From positions 712,813-776,812 of the forward strand of contig JAHDVF020000167.1 in the NCBI GenBank assembly GCA_022606425.2: a stretch of 64,000 nucleotides of DNA, read 5' to 3'. The stretch is from Lepidostoma basale. Its lineage: Eukaryota > Arthropoda > Insecta > Trichoptera > Lepidostomatidae. Under the pieces are notes generated by a model. It was not told the origin of the DNA and made no database searches. It saw only the letters and a list, made by a program, of their open reading frames with translations. Shown in pieces: positions 37,420 through 50,489 of the stretch. Position 1 is the first letter of the stretch; each line of letters starts with the position of its first letter. The position numbers and the translations under genes were made by a program.

Positions 37420-37570
37420 GCCGATGTCTTCCTTGCCTCTCCCGTGTTCCTATCCTATGTCTTCTGCATCCAGTCACCAATATTTTTTTCTTGTGTCATC
37501 AGACTATTGTATGGAGAGTCTCCCTCTACTTCTTCCATCTTCACGAGGTGTCCACTCCTTTTTGGTTTTG
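37420..37570 (-). mobile_element. Probable LINE fragment
   Basis: On the minus strand, TGGACACCTCGTGAAGATGG and the following sequence read as WTPREDGRSRGRL, a LINE C-terminal type motif. It is short and decayed. Confidence 0.4.
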
Positions 37571-38232
37571 CAGTCTGGCATCTATTATCATTTAAAAATA
37601 CGAAATAAAATCCCTGCTTTCATCAATATTAAATTCATTATGTTTCATCTGGTTTCTCTTTATGGAATATTTCTAATAACTTAAGGAGAATTATCTTAAG
37701 TTCCGAATATTGGTTTCTAGGCTAGAGAGGGGAATAGATTACAGGACCCGGTACGGTAGTACGGGGTCATGTGAAGCGGGCCGCGGGGAGTCTCGGCCCC
37801 TCTTCTAACCACTCTTCTGTATTACCTTCAATCAATTTCGGGTTTCTTATTTGTCGCCCAAGTGGAATTCTGGCTAACCTAATACGTTGCGGATTGTAAT
37901 GAAGGTTTTATTTTTCTTTGTGAATCAAAGTTGGAACTGAAATAGCTCATAGACATTTTCCTTGGATTCTTTTATTTGAATCATATACCTATTGCATGCC
38001 TGCGATATCATTTTTTCACTCAACGATACCAATATAGTTTATTGTGTTGCAATCTTTAACAAAAGCGTATCATTCGAAATCGTTTTAAGCCACCACGTAT
38101 TTTAATATTTATGTTCAAACGAATAAATTTCCGAATAAATTTTCAAAACAAAGTTCATCGATATGTTATTTCCCTTACAAGTAAGTAAGCTAACTTAAGA
38201 ATTAATATCCCTTCAGCTCAAAAAGTAGCAAC

Positions 38233-38283
38233 TCATTAACTTATGAGGAATAGGTAGAGAATAATCATTAACTTATGAGGAAA
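38233..38283. repeat. Short direct repeat
   Basis: TCATTAACTTATGAGGAA occurs twice about 30 bases apart. Confidence 0.8.
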
Positions 38284-41200
38284 TTGTATCTTAATTTCGT
38301 AAATCCGCAATAAAGTTTGAACCCTGTTTGCAATAGATCAAGTTGAGGGGGATTAATCTAACTTGTGTGGAGAACGGTTCTCACACGCGCCCGAAGTTGT
38401 GTCAACACTCCCTCCCGCCTACAAATCTCCCATAAACCTTTACCCTGGCCACGGCGTATGTAATACAATCGCCACCCTATAATAATTAATAACAGGTCAT
38501 TTGTTAACGTCACGTCCCGGGAATATGCCTTGCGAACCTTGCCGCCTAGCCGAACTCTCGTAGAAAACAAATTCTCCCAAAGTTTCTAAAGCCGTTGGAG
38601 ATGAGAGATCCCGACTATTCCGAACCCTCTAAAATGCCAATATTGCTTTTGTTGTCGCGTCTATTTACAATGAATAATGCAACGTAACGAACAATAAATC
38701 ATTTTTGGCCCTAACATCATTGTAACAATGGAGACTTGTCATCGATAGTTGACGCCATACAATTTTACCTCTGTAATTCTTTTTCTCCTTGATTTTATAT
38801 AGTTACCATAGTTTTCCATAGTTCTATTCGTAACATCTTGTCTTCAGCGCGATAAATCAATAATATTCTCTTTTAAAATCGTAAATAATTGATTTTTACA
38901 AAACGCGCTTCTGGACGCTTGCTCTCTTTCATCAGATTATACAGTTCCTAATTTTAGTAATTACAGCGCACCCCGCCAGCAGTTTGCACGGCGGACGCGG
39001 ACGGTGTAACTGACCGCTCGTAAATCAATGCAACTCATTTGTACACTATTAAAAGCGAACGGTCGTTCTGTGGAAATCCCTCCAATAACGAAGTAGCCTC
39101 GCCGCGCTACATTGTGCCCAGAGCGACTTATATGTTTTCTCTACCCTCCGACAAATGACATAGTGTTATTGCCACGGCAGTTACAATATTGTGCCATGTT
39201 TTGACATAAAGACTTGTAAGAATGTAACGTCATTTATACACACATAAAACATAGTTCTATTCGTAACATTTCTCCGACGGACAATTGGTACTGTAGTCCG
39301 CTAATCTTTATAACCCCTCATTATTTTCCATAATGATTGTTTTCTTAACGACCCTATGTTTATCAGTTTATAGTATCGAGGCATACTTTCGTTTACTCTC
39401 GAATGTCATGCAACCCTATTTTATTATTATATAATTTAAATAATGGTCCTTAACTCTTTACACAAATAAGACATTATCTATTCATTGAATTGGGAATAAT
39501 GCCTAATTTATACCTTCACGAATCGACACGAGCTTGATGTACTAAGTTTACGTTACGCTTATTTATTTGCCGCGAGGTAAATAAGGAACCTAATGAATAA
39601 TCACACAAATGTTGGTATCGAGTCATTTAAAAACACTTAACCACCCTTATTGAAAATCTATTTTCGTAATTTGAAAAAAATCTATTAGGTTATGAAAAGT
39701 CGTTACGGTTTATTTACTAAATTAAAAAATGTGAAACTTAATGGGAGCTCCTCTCGCGTAAGCGTTTATGACTTCCGAATAATATCGATTTTATCTTTAC
39801 GAAGGGAATGAAGCTATATAAAACATATTTTCTTATTTGATATTATATTCTACAAAATACTATGATATCTCTTATTTGTTTAAGTAATTAATACACAAAC
39901 ATTAAAATTGTTTGCGCATGTCTCTTGTGAACGATACAAACTGTATTGTGACTTGGCGAACTGTGGCCCGCTGGGGGCGTCTGAGTCCGCCAGAGCAGAA
40001 CACTTCCGCACTCGGTATACACCTGTCTTGCAGCCGTCCCGCCTCCATCCATAATGTTATTAATTAATTGAGCCTAAATTAAGCTTACATACGCCTATTT
40101 CGTAATCCTGATTGTATAGGTACCTTGCTGATATTGCAATTCGTAAATATAACACCTTTAAAATCTTCATTCTAGAGACAAGAAATTTCTTATAAAAACG
40201 TAAACTTTTCAAACCGCCAGATAGTATTTTGTAGATTTTAGGTTGTATTTAAAATAAATGAGCTAATACATTCCCCTTAATTCCGGAGCACTAGGAAGCG
40301 CTCGTGTGAAACGGTACATTGTGTAGGTACACGTTTCTGTTCCCGTGCGAAGTAGAAACGATTGATGTCTCATTTGACGTAGAGCAAGCGCGAGACTCGG
40401 GGTGCAGGGGCGTGCGGGTGTCCGCCCCCGTCACCTTAGGGCAGCCGCGGGGTCCCGACCTCGGTCGACTCGCGTCCACTTGTTTTTCTATTCCGTTAAA
40501 TCGTTCGAATAATTGTGTTCATAAAGCCACCGTTTCCAATTAACGTTCATTTAACGCCATACAGCGCGCGTGAACGGATAATTCAAATGTTGATATTCGT
40601 AATTTAAGATGTAAAATGTATCGATAAGGTGATTAATGTTATTAGTTTTAAGTGATTTGGCAACATCGATCATTGCAACATATCTGTTCTTATGCATATA
40701 TTTATAACATATACTATGGCGAAGTTAAATAAAGCTTTTAAAGAATAACCATACTTTGTGAACTCGCAATGACCAGAGCGAATGGAATGAGATCTCGAAT
40801 GGCAGATGACGATAGGTCACGACTCTTGTTTCCTGTTCAATCCATTTTCCGAATTCTTTGTGACATCCGACTGAGGGCTTTATTCAGTAAAGCATTCCTG
40901 TCCTCTTTGCGGTAAAAAGAAATTAGCTTAAGTACTCGGAGTCTGTTATACTTCTGACCCATCCATGCCCTGCAGGGTCGTGGTGCAGTAGTGGCGGCCG
41001 GCCCGCGCCGCTGTGCCTCCCTCACGGTAAGCTGGCGCATCCTCCATCACTACACTTCTAGTCACTTCATTGCTTCAATATCGTCAATACCACGAATATT
41101 ACTCATCATTTTTGTTCAAATCTATTTACGTTTAGCTTCCATAATTGGATAAAGCTGCACATTTTTTTTATCATATTTTTCCACGCTGTACTAGCTTAAC

Positions 41201-42934
41201 GGAAGCGTTTAATTCGAGTTACTAGTGCACTTCGCGGTAGGGCCACGGCGGATATCCGCCAAGCGCCGCGGCGCGGCTAGCGTTGTCAGTCACTAAATAA
41301 AAATATCCTCACAGAACGGGGCGGATAGAAAAAAGGCATTAAGCCAGTGCGGATGATTCGCGTCATTTGCAGCACCCGATCAGAGATGACTGATTAACGG
41401 ATCGTTAGTGCCAACCGCAACTAATGACCCAACTATATAAACCGAAATTTCATCTAACCCCCCATTACACGCTTTGCCTGCTCACACATCTCTCCACACA
41501 CCCATACTTCAAACATTTCCTAATTAGAGACAGCATTTCCAAAGATTTATAAATGCCTTTACAAAATCGACGCGATCGAATAACAGCTAAAGATACACGC
41601 ATTTACTTGAGCAACACACTACAATTTACAAACCTATGCTAATTATAACGAAGAAATTTAAAAATTTTGTATTTTGTCTTTTGATAATCGCAAACAATGT
41701 ACATAACTCACCAACACCTTCTGCATAGATCTAGTGCTTGTTGTAATGTTTAGCAAGAGGTGTTGATAAATTGAGTAGATCGTTTTGTTTTGGCCAAGTA
41801 TAGGAATAGATGATTAGTAAACATTTGTACACATTTCATAGTACTGCATCATCGAGCATTTTAGTATTTTTTTGTGAAAATGATATCAATGAACGTCGAT
41901 GGGGGTGGTGCTGGATGGGTCAGACTTTATAATTGATGTTTTGCTTTAGATTCTTGTGTATAACTTGTATTTACTTCGTTAGCTTAGCTATTTCTTTTCA
42001 CCGTTCCTCTCCTCTCCCGGTAGGATACTAGGTACCTGTAGAGCATCTCAACATGTGGCATAACAGAACAAACTGTTTCGGCAATCGGCAACCTAAAAGG
42101 TGTGTTTTACAAAGTATCATGCAAACTTATTGTATTTTACAGTGTAATATTCACAATTCTGTTGTAAGTAAATGATTTCAACAATGTGTATCTTACTATG
42201 ATATGATATTAGAAATGATTACTATTGTAACACATTCGTGACAAGATTCTCAATGAAATATCGCCGAATCAAGAGGCGTGTATTGGATAGAGTTTTAGTT
42301 GAGTTTAAAAAGGAAAATTCACGAGATACAAGTCTCTGTTACGTATTTATATCACATTGATATCAAGAGCAAGAAGAAGAAGAAATGATGATACCAATTA
42401 CCACTTCAGGGAGACTTTGGAGGGCGAGTAACCAAACCAATATATATTATTTTGTCTTACAATCGAGTATCACGTTAGGTATTACGTGTTTGTTGTACGT
42501 AGGTCTACTTTGTTACCTAGTGACATTAAAATAAACGCCACATTAAAACCATGATTAGAATATTTTTTTTGAAATTTTGAGATAGTAAAATGGCGTTATA
42601 TTTAGAAAAGAAATTTTAAATTTAGAATAGAATTCAAATCGAAATAATGTTAAAACTAATATACTTAGATATTGGTTAATAAGATTAGTGTCATTTTGTA
42701 CTAGCTTAATTTGATGTAATTGTTTTATATTCTCTTTCATAATATAGAATAGTAAATTTTGTACACAAATTGTAAAATTAAATTCTTATAGGTAATGTGT
42801 GACGGCATGATTCGGATTCAAACATTTTAATCAATTTGGTCTAGCAAAAAAATTGTTTTATCAACGTGAAATTTTCGAAATTTTATACAAATGATCGAAT
42901 TGTGTATTATATTATATGCAAATAGTTTATTGTA

Positions 42935-43078
42935 ACACCTGAGATGCCAACATCTGTTGGCGAAACAGCTGTCGCGACACTCTCAGTGAATAAAAAGAAA
43001 TTGTGATATAATTAGAGTGCTTTAAATTTTAACAGTAATAATGTTGAAGTATCATAGTGTTTCGGCCAAAACAGTGGA
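42935..43078 (-). repeat. GGCCGAAACACT family unit, minus orientation
   Basis: It starts with CTGAGATGCCAACATCTGTT, then GGCGAAACAGCTGTCGCGAC, and ends ATCATAGTGTTTCGGCC. This single intact-looking unit defines both ends of the family as roughly 140 bases long. Confidence 0.75.
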
Positions 43079-45654
43079 CTATATATTATATATATTTAAT
43101 TATTATATTATTGGTTATAAACAGTATTTAACGTGTTACTTTTAAATAGTTCATTGTTGAATACCTATTAAAGATTTTCATATTTACCTTTTACGGAACA
43201 ATAATATTATCTTTAATATTTAATTAATTATCGCGATTATAAGAAGTTAATTTTTTTAAATCGGCGCACTTTAATGTTTTGGAGGAAGCGTTTTTGTAAA
43301 GAATCTAAATTTATTTATTCATTTAAAAGTGTAATCATAGTATATAAAAAAATAATTAATTGTAATTTTTTGTGGTAAACGAATACTTAGTTCAGGTATT
43401 TTAAATGTATAAATATTTTTTTCAATGGCATATTCAACGGTTGGTGTGTTTTCTGGTCTTATTTTGTTTCAATAAATACTTTTCTAATATTGTATTTGAT
43501 TTTCTTCAAATGTCAAGTAGTCAAGTGGTTTAGAACTCCTTCAAAATTAATTTGATGGAAAAATTATTGTAATGTTTTTTCAGGTAAACAATTCGTTAGC
43601 TTTTAAAAAAATATTCCATGTATTATGTAATATCCGTAGCCACTATTTTATAACGAGCTGTTTTAGACATTCTCTATACTTAATAATTGCAAAAGTGTTT
43701 TAAACTTTAATATGAATATTTGTTTTATACACATAGTATACAATAGTTTCCTCTTTAAGAGACGGTGTTATACCATATATGTCGTATTCTTAGAGTCTTT
43801 GGAATTCTGAACTTTAATGTAGTAAAGTGTAAAACATATTAAATTTTTATATATGGAAAATAGTTAAATGTAGATAATGACATACATACAAATCTATTTT
43901 ACTTGTAGTACGACAATATTATAGTCGGAGATAGACAACGTTGTGTTTTTTTTTTTATTATATTTTTTTTGTGTGAATTTTTTTTGTATCAAGTATTTGA
44001 CTAACCACCAGCATATTTACTTATCAATGTGTCCCTTTGAGTGCCTTCCTTGCCATGCCTGTGTACCGTGCTACTCGATTCCTAGATAAGAGCAATCATT
44101 TCTCGCATCACTGCGAAACGTTTGCATCTGCAATATCAACACATTCAAATGCGCGATCGATTTCCAGAAAATAACAAAAAAAAATCGTTTGTGGTATCCG
44201 TAGAGCTTTAACATGTAAATATATGCAGTATTCTAAAACGTAGTACGAATCCATCACCGCGAACTTCGGAGTCCCTCGATCTCCCACCCCCGTCTCTCCC
44301 ACCCGCCCGCCGCTCTCCGCGGCACGGAGCCGAATGCTTGTAAGATGGAAGTAAGTAAGTAAGCGATTTGTGTTTTTGTTTGTGTACCAATCGGATAGAG
44401 ACCCAGGGCTATAATTTGCAATGGAGATTATCACCGGCAGTGAGTTATTGATGGCCGGTATTAAAAGCACGTTTGATTCTCCCGCGCGGTCGGGAGCTGT
44501 TTAGCACTAAATGGATTCTGGCCACGTGTTCTGCCCAGAATGGCGCGTCAATATATCACGGTCCGAGCCTGTCTCCCGCCCTTCCTGCGGAAAATATTTC
44601 ATATCGCGCACCTTTCGCCTTCACCCGGCTGTTTGAGATTCAGTATCCAATACACTTTTTATTAAAGCGACAAAAAACACGTTTTCCCGGTGATGGATAG
44701 TGAGGCGCTCTGAGAATACAGACAAACTTCGGATGCTTAAAGTCATATTACGGTTCAAATTCTCTTCGCGGCGTTACTCCTTAGTTTGCGTTCTATCATT
44801 TCATAAATATTGGATTTTTCATTCAAGCGCAACACAAGTTAGATTGAATCAATCACTGAAGTGTTCAAACACTCGTTCAACGTAATTATCACCTGTAGCA
44901 TATTCGTTCCACATTTATAACGCTGTGGAGACTAAAATGAAATGAAAAATCCAAATCTGACTATTATCGATTCAACGTCGCCGTTTGAAGTATGACTCTT
45001 TTTAATAATAATGAAATGGAATTCCGGGTTTATATATCACGCAGACCACACCCCGACACGGGATGATGATCCACTCGTCAGACCATCAATCATCCCCCTT
45101 GCAGCCGATAGCTCTCACCCCTCTCCGGCTCCTTCCGCCCAGCCATCGCCCCTGCCCCCGCCCCCGCCCCCCACGCCGGAGCGCCGTACCTCTAAACCTT
45201 GACCGCCCACGCCCAATATCATCCCTCATGTCGAACAATTCGATTATGTTTCGGTTAAAAACGAAAGCGCGGAATATATTATGAATCCACATGTCCTCGC
45301 GATACATATTATTGACTTTCTGTCGCCTGGCTGTACGTAAGGGATTAATATCATATTCGAGCACACACAGAGCATGGTACGTGTAAATATTATCAAATTA
45401 TCAAATGCATACATTTTGACTGTGAATGAAAAAGTTTTGAATCGTCCTTGTTTGAAATCAGTTTTAACACTTCCTGCACGTTAAGTTTACATTGCATCAG
45501 TCATAACCCGACATGTTTCCGTTGGTGCGATCGGTGTCCGATCGGCACTAGCAGCTCTGTAGTCGGGACGCATTGGTGGGACAAGTATGTCGGTCGTTAG
45601 ATGCCCCGGCGGACTCTAGCCGGGGCAGAGGAATGACCTGTTGGTATGTTGCAG

Positions 45655-45720
45655 TGGACCTCACCAACGGACAACTGACCCCTAACAACAACACTCCGCT
45701 GCTGGCGCAAGCACTCTCAG
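45655..45720 (+). CDS. Rbp6: Rbp6 exon E: VDLTNGQLTPNNNTPLLAQA segment
   Basis: The first Val codon is split with exon D. The peptide VDLTNGQLTPNNNTPLLAQA plus LS is polar and Asn/Thr-rich, and it is typical of the Rbp6 C-terminal region. The acceptor is TGTTGCAG at 45654 and the donor is TCAG|GTAACG at 45721. At 66 nt and phase 1 at both ends, it is another exon that could be skipped in frame. Read-through adds only about 18 codons before a stop at 45776, which I do not regard as meaningful. Confidence 0.95.
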
Positions 45721-47574
45721 GTAACGTGACCTTTAGTTCAGCCCCGCCCACCCGTGCATGTCTCCTCATCTCATGATCTTACTGCATTTAACCGTAGCAA
45801 ATTTTTGCATAATGTACATATTAGTAGCAACTGACTTGTAAGAGTTTGAAAGCTTTAGCGTTAGTTACCAAATAATATTACATACACGACAGTTTACATC
45901 CGATAACTCTTACTCTAATATACTTTTTAAAACATACATTTTACGAATGCTGAATTCGATATACGACATATTTATATAAAAATTTAGTAAATTCAAATGA
46001 ACTATCATTAAGGCTTATTTCTAGAGCGTTCGCGTATACACTAATTCGTATAGGAAAATTGCTGTGTCCATTCGCGGTAAAACCAAATCCCACCTACGGC
46101 TGCAAAACGTATAAAATACACAGTCGTATGTGTAGAGCAATGAGTTAAGTGTCGACACCGCGCGACTACGGCGGGCGCGTGGTATGCGTGTGCACAATTT
46201 ATTGTCATCCCATTTTTCTATTTGTATGCATTACTCCTCGCGCTTCAAACAACACGCCCAATTCATATTTTCGCGAAAAATGCCACTCACAGATTTCGGC
46301 GCCTGTTCACTTTGTATGCAAATGTGGTTTGTTGTCTATTTATTTATTTACCTTCGCTACAATCTATTCGAAACTTTTGAATCAAAATTTAAATCCGGCC
46401 AAAAAACCGACAAAAGCATTTTGTGGTCCGCTGTTCCCAAATACATGCATTATGTATGTATGTTGATGCCGTTTTTTTATTAGGAATACAAAATTGGTAA
46501 ATTTACAGTCTTTTGCGATTTAAAAAACTTTGGGGGGTTCGCGAGGAATTAATTATATCAAAAAAGTTTCTTCTATACATCCGCTACTTATGGAATAAGT
46601 TTAATATAATTTTCGCAAAATTTTAATATTTTTTGTCAATATTGGACTGAGTAAACGAATATTATTGAAGAGGATTAATGTAACTTTTCCTGAATATATT
46701 GAAGCAAATTTTCTACCGCTCGATTATGTAACGCCATTTTGTCGAGTGGTACCTGAACAGTAAATTGAATCACGAGTGATGAGGCTAATAACCCATAATT
46801 TCCGTGTCCTGACACAAAATTTGAAGAAGTACATTTCTATAAAGGATGAGTTTCCTTGTCTGCTTTTTCATCCTCATAAAAATACACCTATGAGTATAAA
46901 TGTATTAGTCACAAAAAAAGAGTATTTCCATACATAGAGTTCCGCTTGCATTGGCATTATATTGATACTGATGTGGCAAGCATTCGAGTGTACCGCCATT
47001 ATAAAAATACGAGGACAATATTTTGCACTCAGTTAATTTAATGTTGTTTCATAATTTTATGTAATCAAAATGTATATATGTACTGTTTCGTTAATAAATC
47101 TCTGTGTGAGAACCACATATATTAATCCAATGTTATAATTCTACGAATCTCAATTAATTATGTGGTTATAATTTCATAAATAGACAAACTATAATAAATT
47201 TCATTGAAATTCTAATTGATATTTCCATTCAAAATGAATTCTTCAAATACTGCGCAATCAAAATAAATTCCACATATTACAATACATTATACTCTAATGA
47301 TAATTAATATATTTTTATGTATGTGTGTAACATATACAAGTATATCGTAAAATCAATTAAAGGGGATTGTTTTCAGATTGTTTTTTTTGCAAACTTTGTT
47401 CTTTCATTTGATTTAATTGAAGAATATTTAAATTGGCCCACGAAACGTTTTTTTCCAAACTACAATAGACATTTTATCTTGTATAAATTGCGTAATTTCG
47501 TAGTAAATTTAAAATCCACTATGAACATTGTTAAATATAACAAAAAATTCCGTTCTTTGACATTCCGGAATTCT

Positions 47575-47715
47575 TCTTCTTTTCAACCAATTTTACTCCA
47601 CTGCTAAATATAGGCCACTTCTAAACTCTTCCAATATTTTCTATATTGGGCTATCTGTTGCCATCTACGACCCACGAGTTGGATAATATCCATACGTTCA
47701 TCTTTTTTGGTCCTC
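47575..47715 (-). mobile_element. LINE-derived 3' fragment
   Basis: TTCTTCTTTTCAACCAATTT, CCACTGCTAAATATAGGCC and GTTGCCATCTACGACCCACG are the reverse complement of a common insect LINE terminal region. The start of the + strand segment carries the TTC-rich tail. Confidence 0.55.
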
Positions 47716-47931
47716 GAATTATTATTTTGAAATCATTTGTAGGTTCTAGAAAAATATCATATTAAATGAATTCAACCATTCATTCGGCGATGTTTTTCTA
47801 TATTGCATTCTAAAATTAATAATCTTCCGATTCTATTCGAGAAAGGACAGATTTAAAAAAAAAACATTTAGTAATGATCAATAAACTTACTCACACTCGT
47901 ATGTTTAAATGTATTATATTATAGATAGGTT

Positions 47932-48312
47932 GTCACCTGAGAGTAAGAGGGTTCCAACTAACAAAATTTCACATTTGGATTTTTATCGTGAAAAGATTCT
48001 TACTAACCTTATCTATACATACAATAAAAAAAAACATGTAATAGTATCGTCATTTTGATGTTACGAAAAGAAACAAGTTCCATCTGATCATTCAAAACAC
48101 ACGATTCACTGAAGAAGGATTCATTTACACTTAGAACTTTATTATTCCAGCTGTCGCCAGAAAATTTACACGCTTCTCGGTAAAAGAGTTTCATGTGCTT
48201 CAGATGGAACCCTTTTATTCCAAGGTACACACCCGAAAACCAAAAAAACTTTGACTTCATTTTTCTCAGCTTTTTACTTTTGACAGTTGGAATCTTCTTA
48301 CTCTCAGGTGAC
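47932..48312. mobile_element. MITE-like element with about 27-bp TIRs
   Basis: The left end GTCACCTGAGAGTAAGAGGG (then TTCCAAC) and the right end, read in reverse complement, GTCACCTGAGAGTAAGAAGA (then TTCCAAC), differ at about two positions. The length is 381 bp. No unambiguous target duplication is visible, and the superfamily is unassigned. An 83-codon minus-strand frame inside is not convincing. Confidence 0.8.
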
Positions 48313-48440
48313 GAGGTATTATTGAAGGATTTGGATTAATATATTGAATGTGGTTGTCATGCAGCGAAAAGCAGCCTCCCGCTTGACTGTGTTGTGTTTT
48401 GTGCCCTTAGAGCTTACTCAAAGTGGTACGTACGTTGCAG

Positions 48441-48682
48441 TGATGAACAACTACCAGGCGGCCGCCGCGGCCTCCGGCTTCGGGCCGCCGGCCTCGCCTC
48501 ACGCGGTGGGGCGCGGGTTCGGCGCGGGCGCCGCGGCCGGCTCGCCCGGGCCGGCGCTGGACATGTACAGCCCGGCGGAGGGCTACGTGCAGGCGGCCAG
48601 CCCGCAGCCGTCCGGCTTCCCGGCCATCGCCGTCAGCCGTGCGCCCCTCAACTACAGCCCTGTCAGCGTGCACTGCCGGCCT
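48441..48682 (+). CDS. Rbp6: Rbp6 exon F: Ala/Gly/Pro-rich C-terminal domain
   Basis: The exon encodes 81 residues including the split first Val. It starts VMNNYQAAAAASGFGPPASP, continues as a Gly/Ala-rich stretch, then DMYSPAEGYVQAASPQPSGF, and ends near NYSPVSVHCRP. The motif order matches the C-terminal half of Rbp6 and other Musashi proteins. The acceptor chosen is CGTTGCAG at 48440, because the AG 16 bases further upstream would bring in a TGA. The donor is CCT|GTGAGT at 48683, phase 0. It is the longest and most GC-rich coding exon here, and the opposite strand is open only because of that composition. Confidence 0.94.
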
Positions 48683-48768
48683 GTGAGTATTACCTTTGCT
48701 TCTTCTCTCTCTAATGTTTCATCTGTACCAATATAGTGATGCCTAGTGACGGTCTTGTAATAACAAAT

Positions 48769-48925
48769 AATAACAGCCACAACGAAAGTCCCGGGTTCGA
48801 TTCCTGGCGATGACATTGTGAAAAAAATTATCCCGTTATCTTTGGTGTGGTAGAATTCTCATAACAATAAAAATGGCGAAGGACTTGCTACCTATCACAA
48901 GTCATGAAAATCAATATATGAGTAA
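48769..48925 (+). mobile_element. tRNA-derived SINE fragment with box B
   Basis: CCCGGGTTCGATTCCTGGCG contains a good Pol III box B. It is followed by CTTTGGTGTGGTAGAATTCT and ACAATAAAAATGGC, in the same order as 2837-2965. The 5' head with box A is absent or eroded. Confidence 0.72.
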
Positions 48926-48941
48926 TAGTACATTCAGTTTC

Positions 48942-49187
48942 TCCAAAGGAATAGGCAGAAAAAATGGACTGCCTTTATTTTCTTTCCTGATATATTCTCT
49001 CGCTTCCTCAACATTAATTCATCGTGTCATGCACGCACGTCGATTTAGCAAGTTTTTCTCGATCTTTCTCTATTTCTAGTTTCATTTACATCGTTTACAA
49101 ATACTTTTTTTACCATTATTTCTTCATTCATTATTTCCGTGTGTCCAAATCATCTTAATGTTTCTTTCATTATTTTGTTCTAAGGGC
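48942..49187 (-). mobile_element. LINE relic, (GTTA)n family
   Basis: AATAGGCAGAAAAAATGGAC, CTCGCTTCCTCAACATTAAT and TGTGTCCAAATCATCTTAAT match the other minus copies. The (AACT)n tail itself is missing, because the SINE joins directly. Confidence 0.75.
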
Positions 49188-50422
49188 TTTAAGAAAATTG
49201 AATGATGATGTTTTAAAAAAATACATTTTTTAAATCAATAGCCACAATAAGAAAAAAATGGGTTCAAATAACCTATTTTATTCAAAACTGTGGAAAGGTA
49301 TGCAATTTAATAACATACTCACAGACCTGTCACTTAACTAAACCAAACATTTAATTAAATTTAGTTCATAATAGTTTCAACATTATTATTTATACAATAA
49401 AAAAATCTCAATCCCTTTGATTTTAAGACATTGTTTGTTGCATTTAATTTTTATATCTCTCACAGATATTTTTATAAATTATTTGTTTCGTGAATCTAAA
49501 ATACATTTCAAAATAACATTCTTTATAAAAGATCCGAAACATTATGCTGTTTATATCAACTGATATAAAAAATATTTAAATATGTCGTTATTTTTTTTAA
49601 AATTTAGATTTTAAATAGATAAACAACTATTTAATTGTTATTAACTGTTAATGTTTGTTTGATTGATATAATGTTCTATAAAAGTCAAATATCAATATTT
49701 TTAACAATTTCTTCCAGTTTTTTTTTAAGATATAATTTTTTTGTGTAATTTACTAATAATTAAATGAGCTTATTATGGACCTTTCAGATTCACAAAAGAA
49801 ATGTAAGGGCGTACAAAAGTTACAATATTTATTAATTGATATAATATTTTAAATAACCAATATTGAAACCTTAATAACACATTTTTAAAATAAAATTATT
49901 TTACAAAAAATCTCGTAAAAATATTGTTTTTTTATTGCTAACTGCCTCATTAGTTTTTCATATCCAAAAAATATGCTATTATTCAGAGCTGATTTATAAG
50001 TTCTTTTGGCGTTTTCATATTCGAGGAAATGGGAAAATGTTGGGTCCATTGGTAGAAATAATACGTTCCGGATGTTTTATATGCGGATCATCCTTAATTC
50101 AAAATATCGGTCCGAACTTCTAAGTTAGTCGAAAAGCTATTATCTTTTTGGCATATTTATTCAATATATCAGAAAATATGTGTTATAGATTTTTCCTAGT
50201 AGGAAAAGTTCGCACATCTTTTATGAAACTTTTTTTACGGCGTGTATATTTTTTCCGTAATCCCATTTTGTAAATGTACAACCTCTCAGTAAAATTCCCG
50301 AAAAGTGACTATACTGTGCTACTAATGTAATTTGTCTTTCTTTTATAATGTTCTAGGTGACGTCAGCTGATTAATACAACCTTGTTTGAATATTTCTTTT
50401 TGCTAAATTCAAGGTTTTTCAG

Positions 50423-50464
50423 GACCCGCTTATTCCGGCTGCTTTCACTAACGGGTACCATTGA
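50423..50464 (+). CDS. Rbp6: Rbp6 exon G: conserved C-terminus and stop
   Basis: The exon encodes DPLIPAAFTNGYH, followed by TGA at 50462-50464. The ending AAFTNGYH closely matches the C-terminus of animal Musashi proteins, so this is the authentic end of the protein. It joins exon F in phase 0. The acceptor is GTTTTTCAG at 50422. The exon continues 25 non-coding bases after the stop to a strong donor at 50490 (AAC|GTGAGTAA), implying that part of the 3' UTR is spliced. The seven exons sum to 635 nt, giving 211 residues within the window. Confidence 0.95.
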   Translation, partial: DPLIPAAFTNGYH

Positions 50465-50489
50465 AGGTGGATCTACTAATTTTGCAAAC

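Larger units (their letters stand above)
33767..45654 (+). other. Rbp6: Rbp6 intron between exons D and E
   Basis: At 11.9 kb this is the largest complete intron in the window. It contains a LINE-like fragment (about 37420-37565), a foldback-family unit (42935-43078) and many GC-richer islands, including 35330-35640, 36115-36290, 38950-39120, 39950-40080, 40380-40470, 41220-41400 and 44260-44700. These could be conserved regulatory elements, but no factor can be named. No coding exon is recognised. Confidence 0.85.
45721..48440 (+). other. Rbp6: Rbp6 intron between exons E and F
   Basis: The intron is 2.7 kb. It contains a LINE-derived stretch (about 47575-47715, minus strand) and a MITE-like element with about 27-bp terminal inverted repeats (47932-48312) ending 128 bases before exon F. 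The remainder is AT-rich with nothing recognised. Confidence 0.85.
48683..50422 (+). other. Rbp6: Rbp6 intron between exons F and G
   Basis: The intron is 1.7 kb. Its 5' half holds a tRNA-derived SINE fragment with a box B (48769-48925) directly followed by a minus-strand LINE relic (48942-49187). The 3' half is AT-rich and unremarkable. Confidence 0.85.

Noticed and set aside
44108..44470. 120-codon minus-strand frame in the D-E intron
   Set aside because: No recognisable domain, mixed composition across a GC island, no splice context.
45721..45776. Read-through of exon E
   Set aside because: Only about 18 codons, with no compositional signal that would separate it from intron.
48407..48673. 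Arg-rich open frames on both strands at exon F
   Set aside because: The correct frame is fixed by splice phase and Musashi similarity. The others are GC shadows.
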